In this document: positions 48,904-61,200 of the stretch, in pieces
Layout of the letters: each line of letters begins with the position of its first letter
How positions within the stretch are numbered: the first letter of the stretch is position 1
Assembly (NCBI RefSeq): GCF_000002425.4
Contig: NC_037255.1
Span: 24,827,389 to 24,891,388 of the forward strand
Direction: 5' to 3'
DNA: 64,000 nucleotides
Source: Physcomitrium patens
Taxonomy: Eukaryota > Streptophyta > Bryopsida > Funariales > Funariaceae
The notes under the pieces: model-generated
What the model saw: the letters and a program-made list of their open reading frames with translations, nothing else
Database searches by the model: none
What the model was told of the DNA's origin: nothing
Made by a program: the position numbers and the translations under genes

Positions 48904-50330
48904 CTCTAGCACCTTGATCAGAGTGTGGAGTTTCAGTTAGGTTATCTTAATATTCGTGATGCACGTTTATCATTTCAATATGTTTTCGAACCGTGGCTAA
49001 ACTGGAAGGCGCGGCTATCTTTCTCGCGTCTTTGCGAAGGACACCTTTCAGTATGTTTGAAAACAAAGTCTTATGGCCGTTCCACCTTGCGTGCATTTGC
49101 TATCCATATCTGGCAGTAAACTACTTGGCTTGTACAATTGAGCAACTTAGGACATGAGAAAGATAAACAGCGTAGGCAGCGACGAATTCCGCAGATTAAA
49201 GATGTGTTTTCCGAAGAGGCGAATCGTAATGACAAAAGCTCCACATTCTTTCACTGCATTTTGAGAATTTCTTTCGTTCTAGGGCTTTGTCTTGTTAGGA
49301 GAAGCCCTTTCGTTGCTCGTAGTGACATTCTTGATGTTGGCATGCACCTCTTTTGAAAGGAAGGAGTACCTAAACTGAATTTTTGAGTATTTCCTTATTC
49401 TGAATTTTTCTGTTTACGAGAAAACATTCTAGCCGTTCTACTGGGTATCTGCGGGAGGAGGCCAGAACTCAAGTTGCTTGTGCCGTGCAACTCTGTATTT
49501 GACTTGCAAAGGGTCGCATCGCACGAATATCAACGATAAAAATGAGCAAAAACCGATGCAAACCCACCCTCTATACACGAACCGGTGTTATCCTGCAACT
49601 TGACTGGTCACAAACAGTTTGTCGAGGCCGTGTCGGGGATCGAAGCACACTCTGTACCCGAAAACAATGAGTTTGAATCAGGGAGACTGTAGGACACCCA
49701 ATTCGCCGCACTGTGCATCGGAGACGAAACAAGGTCACACGAAAAGTCTGCATGAAGGGAAACCCAAGATTCAGAAAACCTTTGCCGAACAGGTAAAGTG
49801 CACACACACTCGATGACTGCTACCGGGTCATGGGGTGAAGGAATTATTGCCTAACGCTTCCTGGATATCAAAATTCATTTCAACCGAAAGAGCGCGCCCG
49901 GCAACAGTGAATTGTTTGTTTGGCTTGTGCAGTTGTCAAACTTGGAAAACTACTGTGAGGCTCATAGCCTTCAGTCTCCACAACACATGAACTGCGGCAT
50001 GGAAACTTAGTGAAAAACCGAAACCCATTGAAGGTTGAATTTGAAGCAAAGGTATGTGCCCACACCAACTTTAAGCTCCAATTTGTCTCATGTTCGCATG
50101 CTGGAAGCTATAATCCAAGGCTGCAGACTTTCGTTTCCTTGATGCCTGGAATCATTTAAGCTGACTAGTCTGCATGGTGTTGTATCTCTGGGGACAGTTT
50201 CCACTCTTCTTCTGGCCTTTTTAGCCCTCGTTTATTTCCACTAGATTTGCAACGAATGTGTAAGCTGAGGTTTCAACCAGAGCTCTTGATAAGATGTAAG
50301 ATCTCAGGAAAACCAAAGGTCTATCTGACC
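48904..50330. other. 3' flank of the hydrolase gene
   Basis: Moderate GC with normal CpG. The first few hundred bases are probably 3' UTR. Short frames on both strands show no domains. No RNA gene is recognised. Confidence 0.4.
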
Positions 50331-53300
50331 CAGTTTTGAAAAAAACAAGAATAGTAATAAAAATAACATTTTTTTTATTTTTCTCTTCATTAATGTAGAT
50401 ATTTCAATTTTTTGAGTTTTTTGGAGTTTGAAACCAGCTTATGAGAAGCTTAACTCCAAGTGATGGGTAAAACCTTCTCAGTGTTAGAGCCATCACCAGT
50501 ATGTCATAAACCTGGAACTTATTTCCATTGTGTGGATGTTCTCACCAAGCAAGGCCAATGATCCACCACCATACACCTGTCTGAAAGCCTAAATTCAATT
50601 GTACAAGAAGTCCATGGTTGGTGTGTCTTTGCTCATTCTGTAATGTTGCTTTGGCATATCAACATGCTTCATGGGAAGTCTTTCAGTGTGATGGATTTTT
50701 TCTATGGAGAAAAAATATAAAAAAATTATTGTCTGGTTTTTGAAAGGGGTCCTTGAGGCAGGTATTTAACCTCAGTCCAAAGCACTAAAGTGTGGTCTAA
50801 AATGCCTATCTAAGCACCTTTGGCAAGGTCTTTCAGCTCTCTTTCTTTGCTGAAAGCAACATTTTCATTTGACTGATTTTTTTTTGTTGATTGCAGTCGG
50901 AAAGCTGAAGCACTATTGAGGAATGACACAGTGCTAGAATGGGTACTCCAAATTCAAGCCATGCCTCATTAAGTTGCATCCTAACCCAGTTTAGGCAATG
51001 CCAAATATTAATAGCTGAATAGCTCTTCTTTACTTTTGTTTGTTTGTTTTTGTTTGTTTTTTTGTTTTTTAAATCATATTAATTAAAATTTTATTTTATT
51101 TATGAACAAATCCTGTGTTGACAAGCATGTGTGCATGCCTCATTGGTTTTTAGATGTGAATAACATATTCTTGGGACATGAGCCTGGAAAACATGTTAAA
51201 GATTGCAAACCTGGTCCATTAAGAAGGCCAAAGTGTCAAAAAAGTGCACTAAAAAGCATTGATTAGGATTGACAATTCCTGTAAAAGTTATATTTGGCTA
51301 TTTTTTTTCTAGTCAAATGAAACATTGTAATTTAGCACCATAAATTAGATGGCATCTTTAGGATACTTGAACAATTTGACTGGTTCAGTATGGATCATCT
51401 TGCACCACAAACCTATTGTGAACAAAGTTGGAAGAAAGATTTTACATTTTAGAGATATTCAAAGGTTCCAATGAGAAAAACCAACAATGGCCAAACTTGC
51501 TTTTGAAGTTGGAAATTTTACATTGTGCTCCTCACATTTTTCAACAACATTAACAAAGGGAAAAAATAATGAAAAATAAAAAATAAAAAGAAGAAAGAAA
51601 AAATCCCTATCTGAGAGTTTCAAACTATGATACATAAGCAAATAGAATGGAAATGATATCAGAAGAAGGAAAATTAAGTTAATTTAGAACTTTTAAATGA
51701 AAAATTCTTAAGATGTAACATTCACTTATATTTGAGTTATTGTGGACTTTGCCAATGTACTAAAATCATATAAAGATATGTGCATGTCTATGAACCTACA
51801 TGAGATAGTAATATATAATTAGAGAAGTTAACTAAGGTGTTCAACAGTTAAGTAATAATAAATTTTCTAAAATAATTGATATATTTATATAATAATGATA
51901 ATAATAGTAATAAAATAATAGTATTTTTATTCTTATTCTTATATCATACCATGATACCTCCACTTCCAATACAATGGTATGAAAACATTCCTTCTAAAAT
52001 AATTTTTTAAACAAGATCATATCTCAAAAAAATTATGGTAAATACTACATTTTATTTTAAGATTTTTTACATGCATTGTAACAAAATTACATGTTATATA
52101 AGATTTCAAATCTATGACTACATCTTTCAAATTTAAAGCAATAGATTACATGTACAATAATTAATTATAAATATTTAAATAATAATTACATAATTTAATA
52201 AATTGAAATGATTTCCAATCATCTACTTTTCCAAAATAAAAACAATAATTATTTTTAAAAAATTAAAAATTATGTTCTTTAACAGCAATTTCCAATTTCT
52301 AAAATTTAATGTACAACTGATTATTCTTGTGGTTTTAAGAAAAATATAGATGCAATAACTAAGTTAAACAACAGTATATGCATTTAAAGACATATGAAAA
52401 AAATCACAATAAAAAATCTGTAATTCTAGTAAATCATACTAGAAGATCAATCAAATTAATGTTGCACGCTGGATTTGTTTATGACCTATAATTTTATCTA
52501 TGCTATTAGAAAGCTATGGACTATGCACACTGAAACCAAAAGAGAAAGGAAAGAAAAGAAGATGAAAAATACCCACAATTTCCTTTCTAAGCCTTTGGTC
52601 TCCTCCTACTTCAAGTATGCAGTGTGGTGTTTGCTTGTGTGATTTTCATTAAAATGTTTTTTTTACTGTTTCATTTTTTATAATATTTATAAAATCACAA
52701 TGATAAAATTAGTCATGTCTTCCTTAATGTGAGGATCAACTTTTGTTACCAAATGTGGGGTTCATGACATAGAGCAACATGGTAAGCTCAGCACCCAAAT
52801 TGTGCTTTGTTTGAAGATGACAAACAGGCTTTTCTCATGACCTCTTTTCATTCCTAAGCTTTAATGCATAAAACATAGAATGAGCAATTAATCCACATCC
52901 GCATCCAATATTGTGGTATTAACTTAATGAGGGTGAAATATCAAAAATTTGTGAAATATCCCTCTTTTTATATTTGGATTTCACAAACTGAGGGTGAAAT
53001 ATCAAAAATTGCCTTGCTTGCCTCTTTGACTCCATAATAGGGTAATAAAGTTTGGATTAGGGGGTAATATGAGAGGTAGTTTGAACTGTGATATTTTGGA
53101 TTTCAGTTATTGTCTTTTGCAAAAGTGCCAAGTCTGAACCACCCTAATAGCTCTCAATTAATTAAACCTAAATAAATGAATAATTGTTAGAATTCAAATT
53201 CATCTTCAAAGAGTAAAAAAAATTAAGAATTTAAGTTAAGAAGCTTATGTAATACTAATTGCACATGGATTTTTGCAAAAAAAATGAAAGAAGTCAAAAT

Positions 53301-53400
53301 CTATACTTGATTTGTATGAAAATTTTAAAAAGGAAAAACATTTATTTATTATGCAGTATCCCTTGAATTTGGAGTTTTGTACAATCACAAATAAGTTCAT
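50331..53400. other. CpG-depleted AT-rich block
   Basis: About 3 kb with only around three CpG dinucleotides that I can find, against several tens expected from its base composition. The flanks have normal CpG. TpG and CpA are frequent. No coding remnant, LTR or terminal repeat is recognised. The simplest reading is an old, long-methylated repeat of unknown family. Confidence 0.6.
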
Positions 53401-53735
53401 TAGACATTGCAACACTCGTATTTTGATTGGTCCGTAGAATGTGAAACTTTTTCAACACATTCAGTGCATACTTTTCTATTTTTTTTTCATTGTGCTCCTT
53501 CCTCGGCCAGAAACCTCGTAGATCACTCTGTATTGTGTATGCATTGTTATTATTCTTCGCAACCCTTCAAAAGTTCCCCTGCCAATGCAAAAAGTATAGT
53601 TAAATAGATGATAGATAAGTCAGGGCTGATGCCTGATGACATCAGTAAGTTCTCATGCAAGCTGGCAGCCCTAGAGTTTGTATCCTACATGGACAGCTAT
53701 TCTGTGCAAAACTACACAAAACAAAAAAACACACT

Positions 53736-53785
<50 letters not shown>

Positions 53786-54300
53786 TATGTGTGCACAAGT
53801 CTACTTACTAATCAACTTGCCTCCCTCCTTGTTGTGTCCATGGAATAGTTAGTAAGTAGAGTATCTCACTTAGGACTTGGTGGTTTAGAGATGTGGATTA
53901 TGTTAAGTACAGAGATAAGAGAGTCTCCACACCTTAAGCTGAGGTTACAATTGGGTATGGCCTTGTGTCCTTGTGTTAAACTGGTTGGATTCTTTTTGTT
54001 GGGAGTGGCGAACAGTTCAGGGAAAAAAAAAGAGAAAAAAAGAGAAAAAAAGAGAAAAAAAACCTGGAATCCAGATTGCAAAAGCACATTCTTTTACTAT
54101 TTTACTCTAATAAAAAATAAATTAAGGGGTTCATTAGCTATGCAAGAATTTCATCCGTTTGGGTGCAAAAAGAGGTTTTGTCTCATCTAGTTTTCGGACA
54201 ATATCTGGGCTATTTCCTTATAATTAAATGATGTGTACTTCAAGTGGGGAGATAAATGAAGGGTCAATCCCTTTTGGGGGCCCGTAAGAAAAGGAACACG
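53401..54300. repeat. Intergenic DNA with microsatellites
   Basis: An AC run (about 53,729-53,754) passes straight into an AT run (about 53,755-53,778). Six short A-rich units separated by GAG form a purine tract at about 54,016-54,061. The frames across these repeats are artefacts of repeat codons. Confidence 0.7.
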
Positions 54301-55251
54301 AGCTTTTCATCATTGGGGATATGGAGGTAGCAACGTCATGCCAAGTCTTCATTAATGTTTATTTATTTATTTCTTTTGCTGAGGCTTGCGCGGAAATAGG
54401 GGACAAGTCTGTGGTGGCAGCCCTGGAAAATACCTTTTAGAGGAGAGTGAGGGAGGAAGGGTATCTGGAGGAAGGTTGGCCCGGGCCAGCGGGTCGGGTG
54501 ACCCGGCCCAGGGCCCTGACCTCCCAAGAGAGGGACAAAGAGAAAGGGAGAGAGAGAGAGAGCACACGAGACTCAGTGAACGAAGAGCTGCTTCGCCTGC
54601 TGCGTTGAGAGCCTGCACCCCTCCAGCATCGCGCCTCCGGGATCCTCCATCCATCGGGGAATTCGACCGTAGTCATGGACTTTCGAAAATTACTGCGCCT
54701 GGCGTCCAAATTTCCAGTTTAAAATCTGCGATTAAACGAGCGAACTCGACTGTGGTGAGGATACGAATTCTTCAATCAGTAGAGAGTTGAGTTGGCGTTT
54801 CTGCATCGTGTCTCTTCGTCGACGGGGAGATTTGGCGAGATTTTTCGACTATAGACGTCGAGATTTCGAGGGATTAGCTTCTTGGAAGCGGTGTGGACCG
54901 GACTTGGATTTGTGCGAGGAGTGGCGATGAGGGGGAGCTTGTGGTGCTGTGGAGGACGAGAGTTGCAGTAGCGAGAAACGAAGGGAAGAACCAAAGCGGT
55001 AGAGGGATAATGATAGTTGCGTGAGCAAGATTTGTCTTTCTGTCTTTCTTTCTTTTTTTTCCTTTCTTTTTCGTTTCTGTTGTGATTGCGGTGTGGACCT
55101 GAACGAAATTGGGCGGAAAAACAGTTTTGAGATGATGGTGGGAGAGAGAAGGGGCAAGCGAGGAGGTGGAGGCAGTTTCAAGGTGGAGTGATTGTTGTGA
55201 ATAATGTGCGCGCGGAAGTGGAAATAGGTTGTTGCAGAAGGGCCGGGCGCC
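54301..55251 (+). promoter_or_regulatory. Promoter and long leader of the PRT6-like gene
   Basis: GC content jumps near 54,370. A GA run at about 54,548-54,562 and a T/C-rich tract at about 55,030-55,078 lie upstream of the start codon at 55,252. GA-repeat leaders are common in plant genes and are bound by BPC proteins (family knowledge). Several upstream ATGs lie in this stretch, for example the short frame at 55,188, so translation of the main frame may be limited by upstream frames if the transcript starts far upstream. Confidence 0.5.
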
Positions 55252-58200
55252 ATGGAAGGTCATCTTACAGGAGGCAGTGCGTCTGCTGGGACCAGTACTG
55301 GAAACACCTCCACCATCGGCAGCACCGTGATCTCGGCCAACTCTTCGAGCTCCATGGAAGCTATCATCCGAGTTAGTTTCTCAAATATGTATAAATAAAG
55401 TTCAAATTTTTGTTGGATGGTTATATCTTTGGATCACATTTTACTTGATTCCTCCAATGAACGTTTTTCCACATTCAATTGCAATATGAATTTGAAGCAC
55501 AATCCTTGAACCTTTTGATTGATAATGATATTCGTTTTACACTCAACACTGCGCTGCCCAATTATATCCGGAGTTCTTCTTTTATACTTTGAATCAATGT
55601 ACACGGTGGGAATTAGTGAAGAGAATTGTCTACTGTCTGTGTAGTCTTTGCGCGACAAGTAATTACTTGAACCCGTAGCAGTGGGATTCAGCAAAAGTGT
55701 CACTCACTAACGCAGCATTTTTCCAATGGGGATAGCAGGTTGCAGTCGTGTCTTAGGATTGAAACACCTGACTGACAACTTAAGTGAGTGAAGTGCAGGA
55801 TATGAGGAGGTTGCCGTCTTTAGACTCCTCATCTACTCTTGCACTGACTGGAAGCACTATCTTGACAGCTTAGCCAGTCGCAAGAAATCTGGTTTTAAAT
55901 ATTGCCAAGTAGGCGCACTCTCGGGATGTTTTATTGAAACTTTTTGTATTGCTTTTCAGTGCAAGTTGCGTGTAGTTGAAAGAGTGCTTTGTTTTATGCC
56001 CTTGAAAACCGTCGGGACTTCAAGGATAGAATGCGGGGATTTCCTGTTACTTCGATAAATGTGTGAACGATAGAATCAAGTGCATCCATCAGCATTTGTA
56101 TGTATCAAGCACTGCATAGATTCTAATTACATATTTATATGCGCTTGAGAGGTTTCTAGCTTTGAGGATTAGCTGAATATCTGTTGATTGGAAATTAGTG
56201 TTATCGGATTAGGAATTGTAACTGATTAAATGCTTGCGATGTCTTTTTCTTTTTCTTTTTCAAGGTTCATTTTGTTTTTATATTTTCATGGTTTTTGTGA
56301 AATAGTGATAATTTGTAATCATTGCGAATTCAGCCGGTTGTGCTAAGAAGTTGACGTTGTAGTTTGTGTTTGTGTCTACAGAGATTGATCAAGTGCGGAG
56401 TGCCGGCAGAATATGTAGAAAGGGGTCAAGCAGGGGTCGCAGACTACCTGAAAAACCACAGCCTTCAGCTGCCAGTAGTGATGAGTAGCCTGTTTCCTGG
56501 CCCAGAAGAACTGCAAACTGCCTCTGCACTAAACGCTGATGAGACTCAAGGACCCGGCACGAGGAAGGAGTTTTTGAATCAGTGCAGGGATGCAGTTAAA
56601 TGGGTGAGGTGGGCTATGTTTCAGGGTGAACCACAGGTTGTTTTGGGAGGTAGTGGAGGTGCAAGAGGCGTCTGTGGAGCTGTCTGGGGTGTTAACGACA
56701 TTGCATACAGATGTCGTACTTGTGAGCATGATCCTACTTGTGCCATATGTGTGCCTTGCTTTCAACTTGGCAATCACTCGACACACGACTACTGTATGAT
56801 TCGCACTGGAGGAGGGTGCTGTGATTGTGGGGACATGACAGCCTGGAAACAGTCTGGGTTTTGCTCGAGGCATTGCGGTTTTGGTCAGGCGGTTCCCTTG
56901 CCATCCTCCATCATAGAGGTCGCTGCTCCAATACTTGAAGCACTCTTGGTTCATTGGGTTCAAAGGTTGAAGGCAGCCGATGCTGTGATGGAAGGGAAGT
57001 CTAAGAAATGGAGCGATCTAACAGAAGAGGAGAAAGTGGCATCGCAACTTTCGGTGGTGTTTATTGAGTTGTTACTAGAGTTTTGTAGTTATGGAGAACC
57101 TATGCTGGCATTCACGGCAGAGCTCATGGGCAAAAATGAATCAGGGATACTGGATTCATTGATGAACACAGAGTATTTCTTACCAAAGTCTGTCAGAACA
57201 TCTTTGCACGAGTTGTTATATAAGCTTCTAGGGGACAGCAATTTCAAACTTTCATTCGCGCAAGTTTTCATTTCGCACTATCCCAAATTCTTCCAAGACT
57301 CTGTTGCAGAAGAAAATGCATCAACTGGAAGCCCCGCCATAAGCAAATATCGTGAGCAGACTATTCTCAACAGCTTTTCTGTACAGATTTTTACAGTTCC
57401 TACTCTCACACCGAAATTGGTTATGGAGTCGAGACTTTTAGATATGCTGCTTGACACTCTCAAAGAATTCTTCCGTGCCTGTTCTGGAGAGGATGGTCGA
57501 CTTTTGGTAAGTCTTGTAACCCCTTTCCTTGGTTCATGAAGGGTTCGAGCTTGTGAGAAATGCGACAAGTTTGCTTGATAGTGCTCAGAAATAAGTTCTG
57601 CAATACGGACGTGCTTGACGGCCATGTGATTATTCGTGTTATTTGTAAATAGGTCAAAATATTATTTTGCATGATCGTTTCCGATGCTAGTTTTAATCAC
57701 TCGATTTGTCCCTCTTTGGAGTTGTTTTAGAATCTTAGTAGTTGTGCGATCCTCGTTTCAACATGGAGTAGTGTAGTTCTTAATGATTCTGACATGAGGA
57801 ACAAATACCGTTTTTCATTCCTGAGATTTCTTTTGTGCCACTGTTGATCTCCATTTCAGGTAAGCAAGGGTCCAGTTGCTAAACGTCTGTATTTCAGAAT
57901 GCTTGAGGACATAAGATATGTGATGAGTCATTTGGAGGTGTCAAAGTATGTAGCAGAAAGAAGACCTGAACTCACGAGAGCGTGGCTACACATGCTTGCC
58001 TTGGTTCAAGGCATGTATCCGCAGCGGCGGATTACGAGTAATCAGGTGGAAGAAGAAAATGACGATTGGGGCTCAGCCTATTTTTTGGAGAATCAAATGG
58101 CTACCATCCATCCTTTCTTTGTTGCAGGGGCAGCTGAAGCTTCTAATGCATCCTTGGGCTTGGAGCAGATGCCTCTATCCAAATCGAGTGCTTGCTCTGG

Positions 58201-61200
58201 ATTCGGGAGTGAGGCGTCGAGTAGTAGAGACTCTGTCAGCCGACTTGACAAAGTTGGATGCACTATGAGTGAACCTAACATGACAGTATTGACGAGCAGT
58301 GGTGGTCCTTCTGGACCAGATGTGGAAATGCGTGATGTCACTGTTACAGTTAATGCTGTGGAAAATGCTTATAGTGGGAGAGCACCATATTCAACTGAGA
58401 AAGTGGATGTTGGGGATGTCTCGCATTCAAGTATGACGATACCAGCTTCTTTGGCGTGGCTCATCTCTGAATGCATTCAAGTTCTTGACACCTGGCTTGC
58501 TTTAGATGTTGCTAGAGAAGGCTCAAGGCCAGGGCATTGTGAAGAGGAAGGTTCTCCATCGCGAGTGAGTAAATTTCGTGACTGGTTACGACGTACCAGG
58601 CGCTTTCAAGTGCTTGAGCCACGGGTGTGGTCCGATGCTGTTCGAGAAGATGCTTTTGATACCACTGCTGCTTCGAGGAATTCGACCGCGGATATGGATG
58701 TTGATGTTTTAGGGGTAGGAACAAGTTCTTCACTCTTGTCCCTTTCATGTGTCAAATATTGTGTGCTTCGTACGCTTTGTCATTCCCGCACAATGAGCTC
58801 AGCCAGCTTTTAGTGAATACAAGTATTATCTAGACTTACCACGACTTGCATTTCAGGCAACGGTTTTTGAATCGGAAGAAAATGTAGATATTGGTGGAGC
58901 AGGCCTAGAGACAGACGCTGGTGGTACAGAATGGTGGATGGGCTCAGAAGCAGTGCAACCAGCACCTATAGCAGTATACAAAGATGAAGAGTGGGTATTT
59001 ATAGATTTTGATGTTAGTCGTCAGGAGGTATCCTTTCATATTCCACTGCATCGTATGCTTGGACTGCTACTCCACAAGGCTCTGGATCTTCATGCTGTGA
59101 ATACTGAAGCATCCGATGGTACGGCTTTCACGTCTGCAAGTATCCATACTCCTGGCAGGAACTCTTTGGGACACATGTTCCCACCAGGTTTGCAGATGGC
59201 AGGGTTTATATCTGTACTCATGGAGCATCCTCTTCGTCTGCAAGTTTTATGTGCTCAAGTTCAAGCTGGTATGTGGCGTCGCAATGGACACTCAACCAGT
59301 GGTCTGTTTGACCTCTACCATTCGGTACATTGGTAAGCTGTACGTCAGTGCTCAAATTATTTCAGATATGATGTTTGGACTCCACATTTTGTTGTGAGTT
59401 GGAAAAATGAGCTGAACAAGCAAAGGCTGGATTTGCATGTCAAGTATTTCGTTGGTTTGTGGCGTATGATGTAGAACTGGTTCAAAATGGTGAAGAATTG
59501 ACGCTCATAGTGGTGTTGTTATCAGGTGTGAGGATGGTCTCGAGCTCGATTTGTTCTTGCTGCAGTGTTGCGCAGTAATGGCACCATCTGAAGAGTTTGT
59601 TGAACGTCTTCAAGCTCGGTTCGCATTGTCTGATTTCTTCACACTTGTACTCTGGCGCCCAAATGAGTATGATTTTCCCAACTGGTTTTGTCGAATTAGT
59701 GATTATGTTTTTGCAAGACCAGATGAAATTCAACTTTTGTCTGTTGTGCTGTTACTGTACGGACTTATCTAATGCGACTTATCTCCGGCACTTTGCACAC
59801 ATACATTCACTATCGCTCTCTTTGAACTGACTTCATTTAGTTATGTCTAGTGTAGGTTTAGGTTCAACGGAGATCTTTGATTAGGTGGTAGCCATGCAAT
59901 AAATGCCTCAACTGGCAGGCAATTGTGCTGAATTATGATTGTCGATAATAATCGTGCAGTTATGCCACAGTGTCCACAAATTGGGCTTTTGCCTTGTGGT
60001 CCACCGTGGTCAACAACCTTTCCTTAATTTCGGCAGTACTTACGACATGGAGATCTAGAACAGAATTACGTATCCATTTCAATCCTTAGTCATACATCAG
60101 GTTGAGGTTTTTCTGGAAGGTGTTGAGTGTAGACATGCTGTGAGTGTACTTGGTCTTATTAGCGTCGAGACCGATAAGACCTTCATGCATAAGAGAGGCA
60201 CATTACTGTTCGAATGATTTTTTCGTTTCGTTTTGTTTTGTTTTGTTTTTCTTCTAAGTTAGAAAATGCCATGTTCGATGTTCTCATTGAATTTAGTTTA
60301 GCCATAGAAGGTTTTGGATGATATCCTGGGTTAGAATCTCAGACTCATTGCATGAGTCTTCTGTTTAGTAAGCCCGAGATGCATAGGCGATACCGCAATC
60401 ATCCCTAGCTAATGAACTGAGAAGAACAGTCCTTTCAACTCAGTGTGATTAACTCTGCGCAACCATGGGTTTGCTTGCAAGAATGTGGCAGAAAATCTTC
60501 AGGTGTCAAGGTGGTAATGAGCGATTAGTGATATTTTGATCACCTATGAATTCAGGTATGAAGTGACTCTGGCACAGGAGCTATTAGTTATGATGATCAG
60601 GTTAGTCTCGGAGCGTGGTTATTGTGGACTGACTGAAGTTGAGGCATTACGACGGGAACTTGTCCTGAGGCTAGCCGTTGGAGATGCTACTCACAGTGCT
60701 TTATTAAAGGCTTTACCGCCACGTTTACAAGAGAGCAAACGTGTTCAAGAATGCCTTAATGCGGTGGCTACGTATCGTAATCCATCTGGGATGCAGCAGG
60801 TTGATTTTGTACTGGACTTTTTCAAGACTGGAGCTAAAACGTTTTATTTTTATACCACTTGCATATCTGTCAAATGCCATTAGCAGATGCTCTTTGTTGC
60901 TTTAGACATCATTACGAGTTAGTGACTAATGCTAAAATTAGAGATATGCTTCAAGCGATTTTCTCTGACTTACACATGGCTCTTGGTTACCAGGGGAAGT
61001 ATGTTTTGAGAGAAAGTTGTTGGTGTGAATTAGACCTTTATCACCCACGCTGGATTCCCCGGGAGCTCCAATTAGCCGAAGATCGTTACTTGCGAGCATG
61101 TAAAACTCCTGCAGTGATTGCTCAATTACCTCGGTGGAAGCAGCCATTTAAGCAGATGCAAAATTTGGGCCGAATCATCATCTCTCGACGAGTTCATGAT

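Noticed and set aside
53608-53852. Overlapping plus-strand open frames
   Set aside because: Thr-His and Tyr-Ile repeats come from the AC and AT microsatellites in any frame.
54366-55263. Several 90-130 codon frames on both strands around the PRT6-like leader
   Set aside because: They are low-complexity Arg/Glu or Ser/Leu products of GA and CT tracts, overlap each other on both strands, and share no domain.
60800-60993. In-frame continuation of PRT6-like exon 6 and the open start of the next frame
   Set aside because: The family alignment joins the Pro-Ser-Gly-Met-Gln-Gln end to Gly-Lys-Tyr directly, so this interval is an intron with GT-AG ends.
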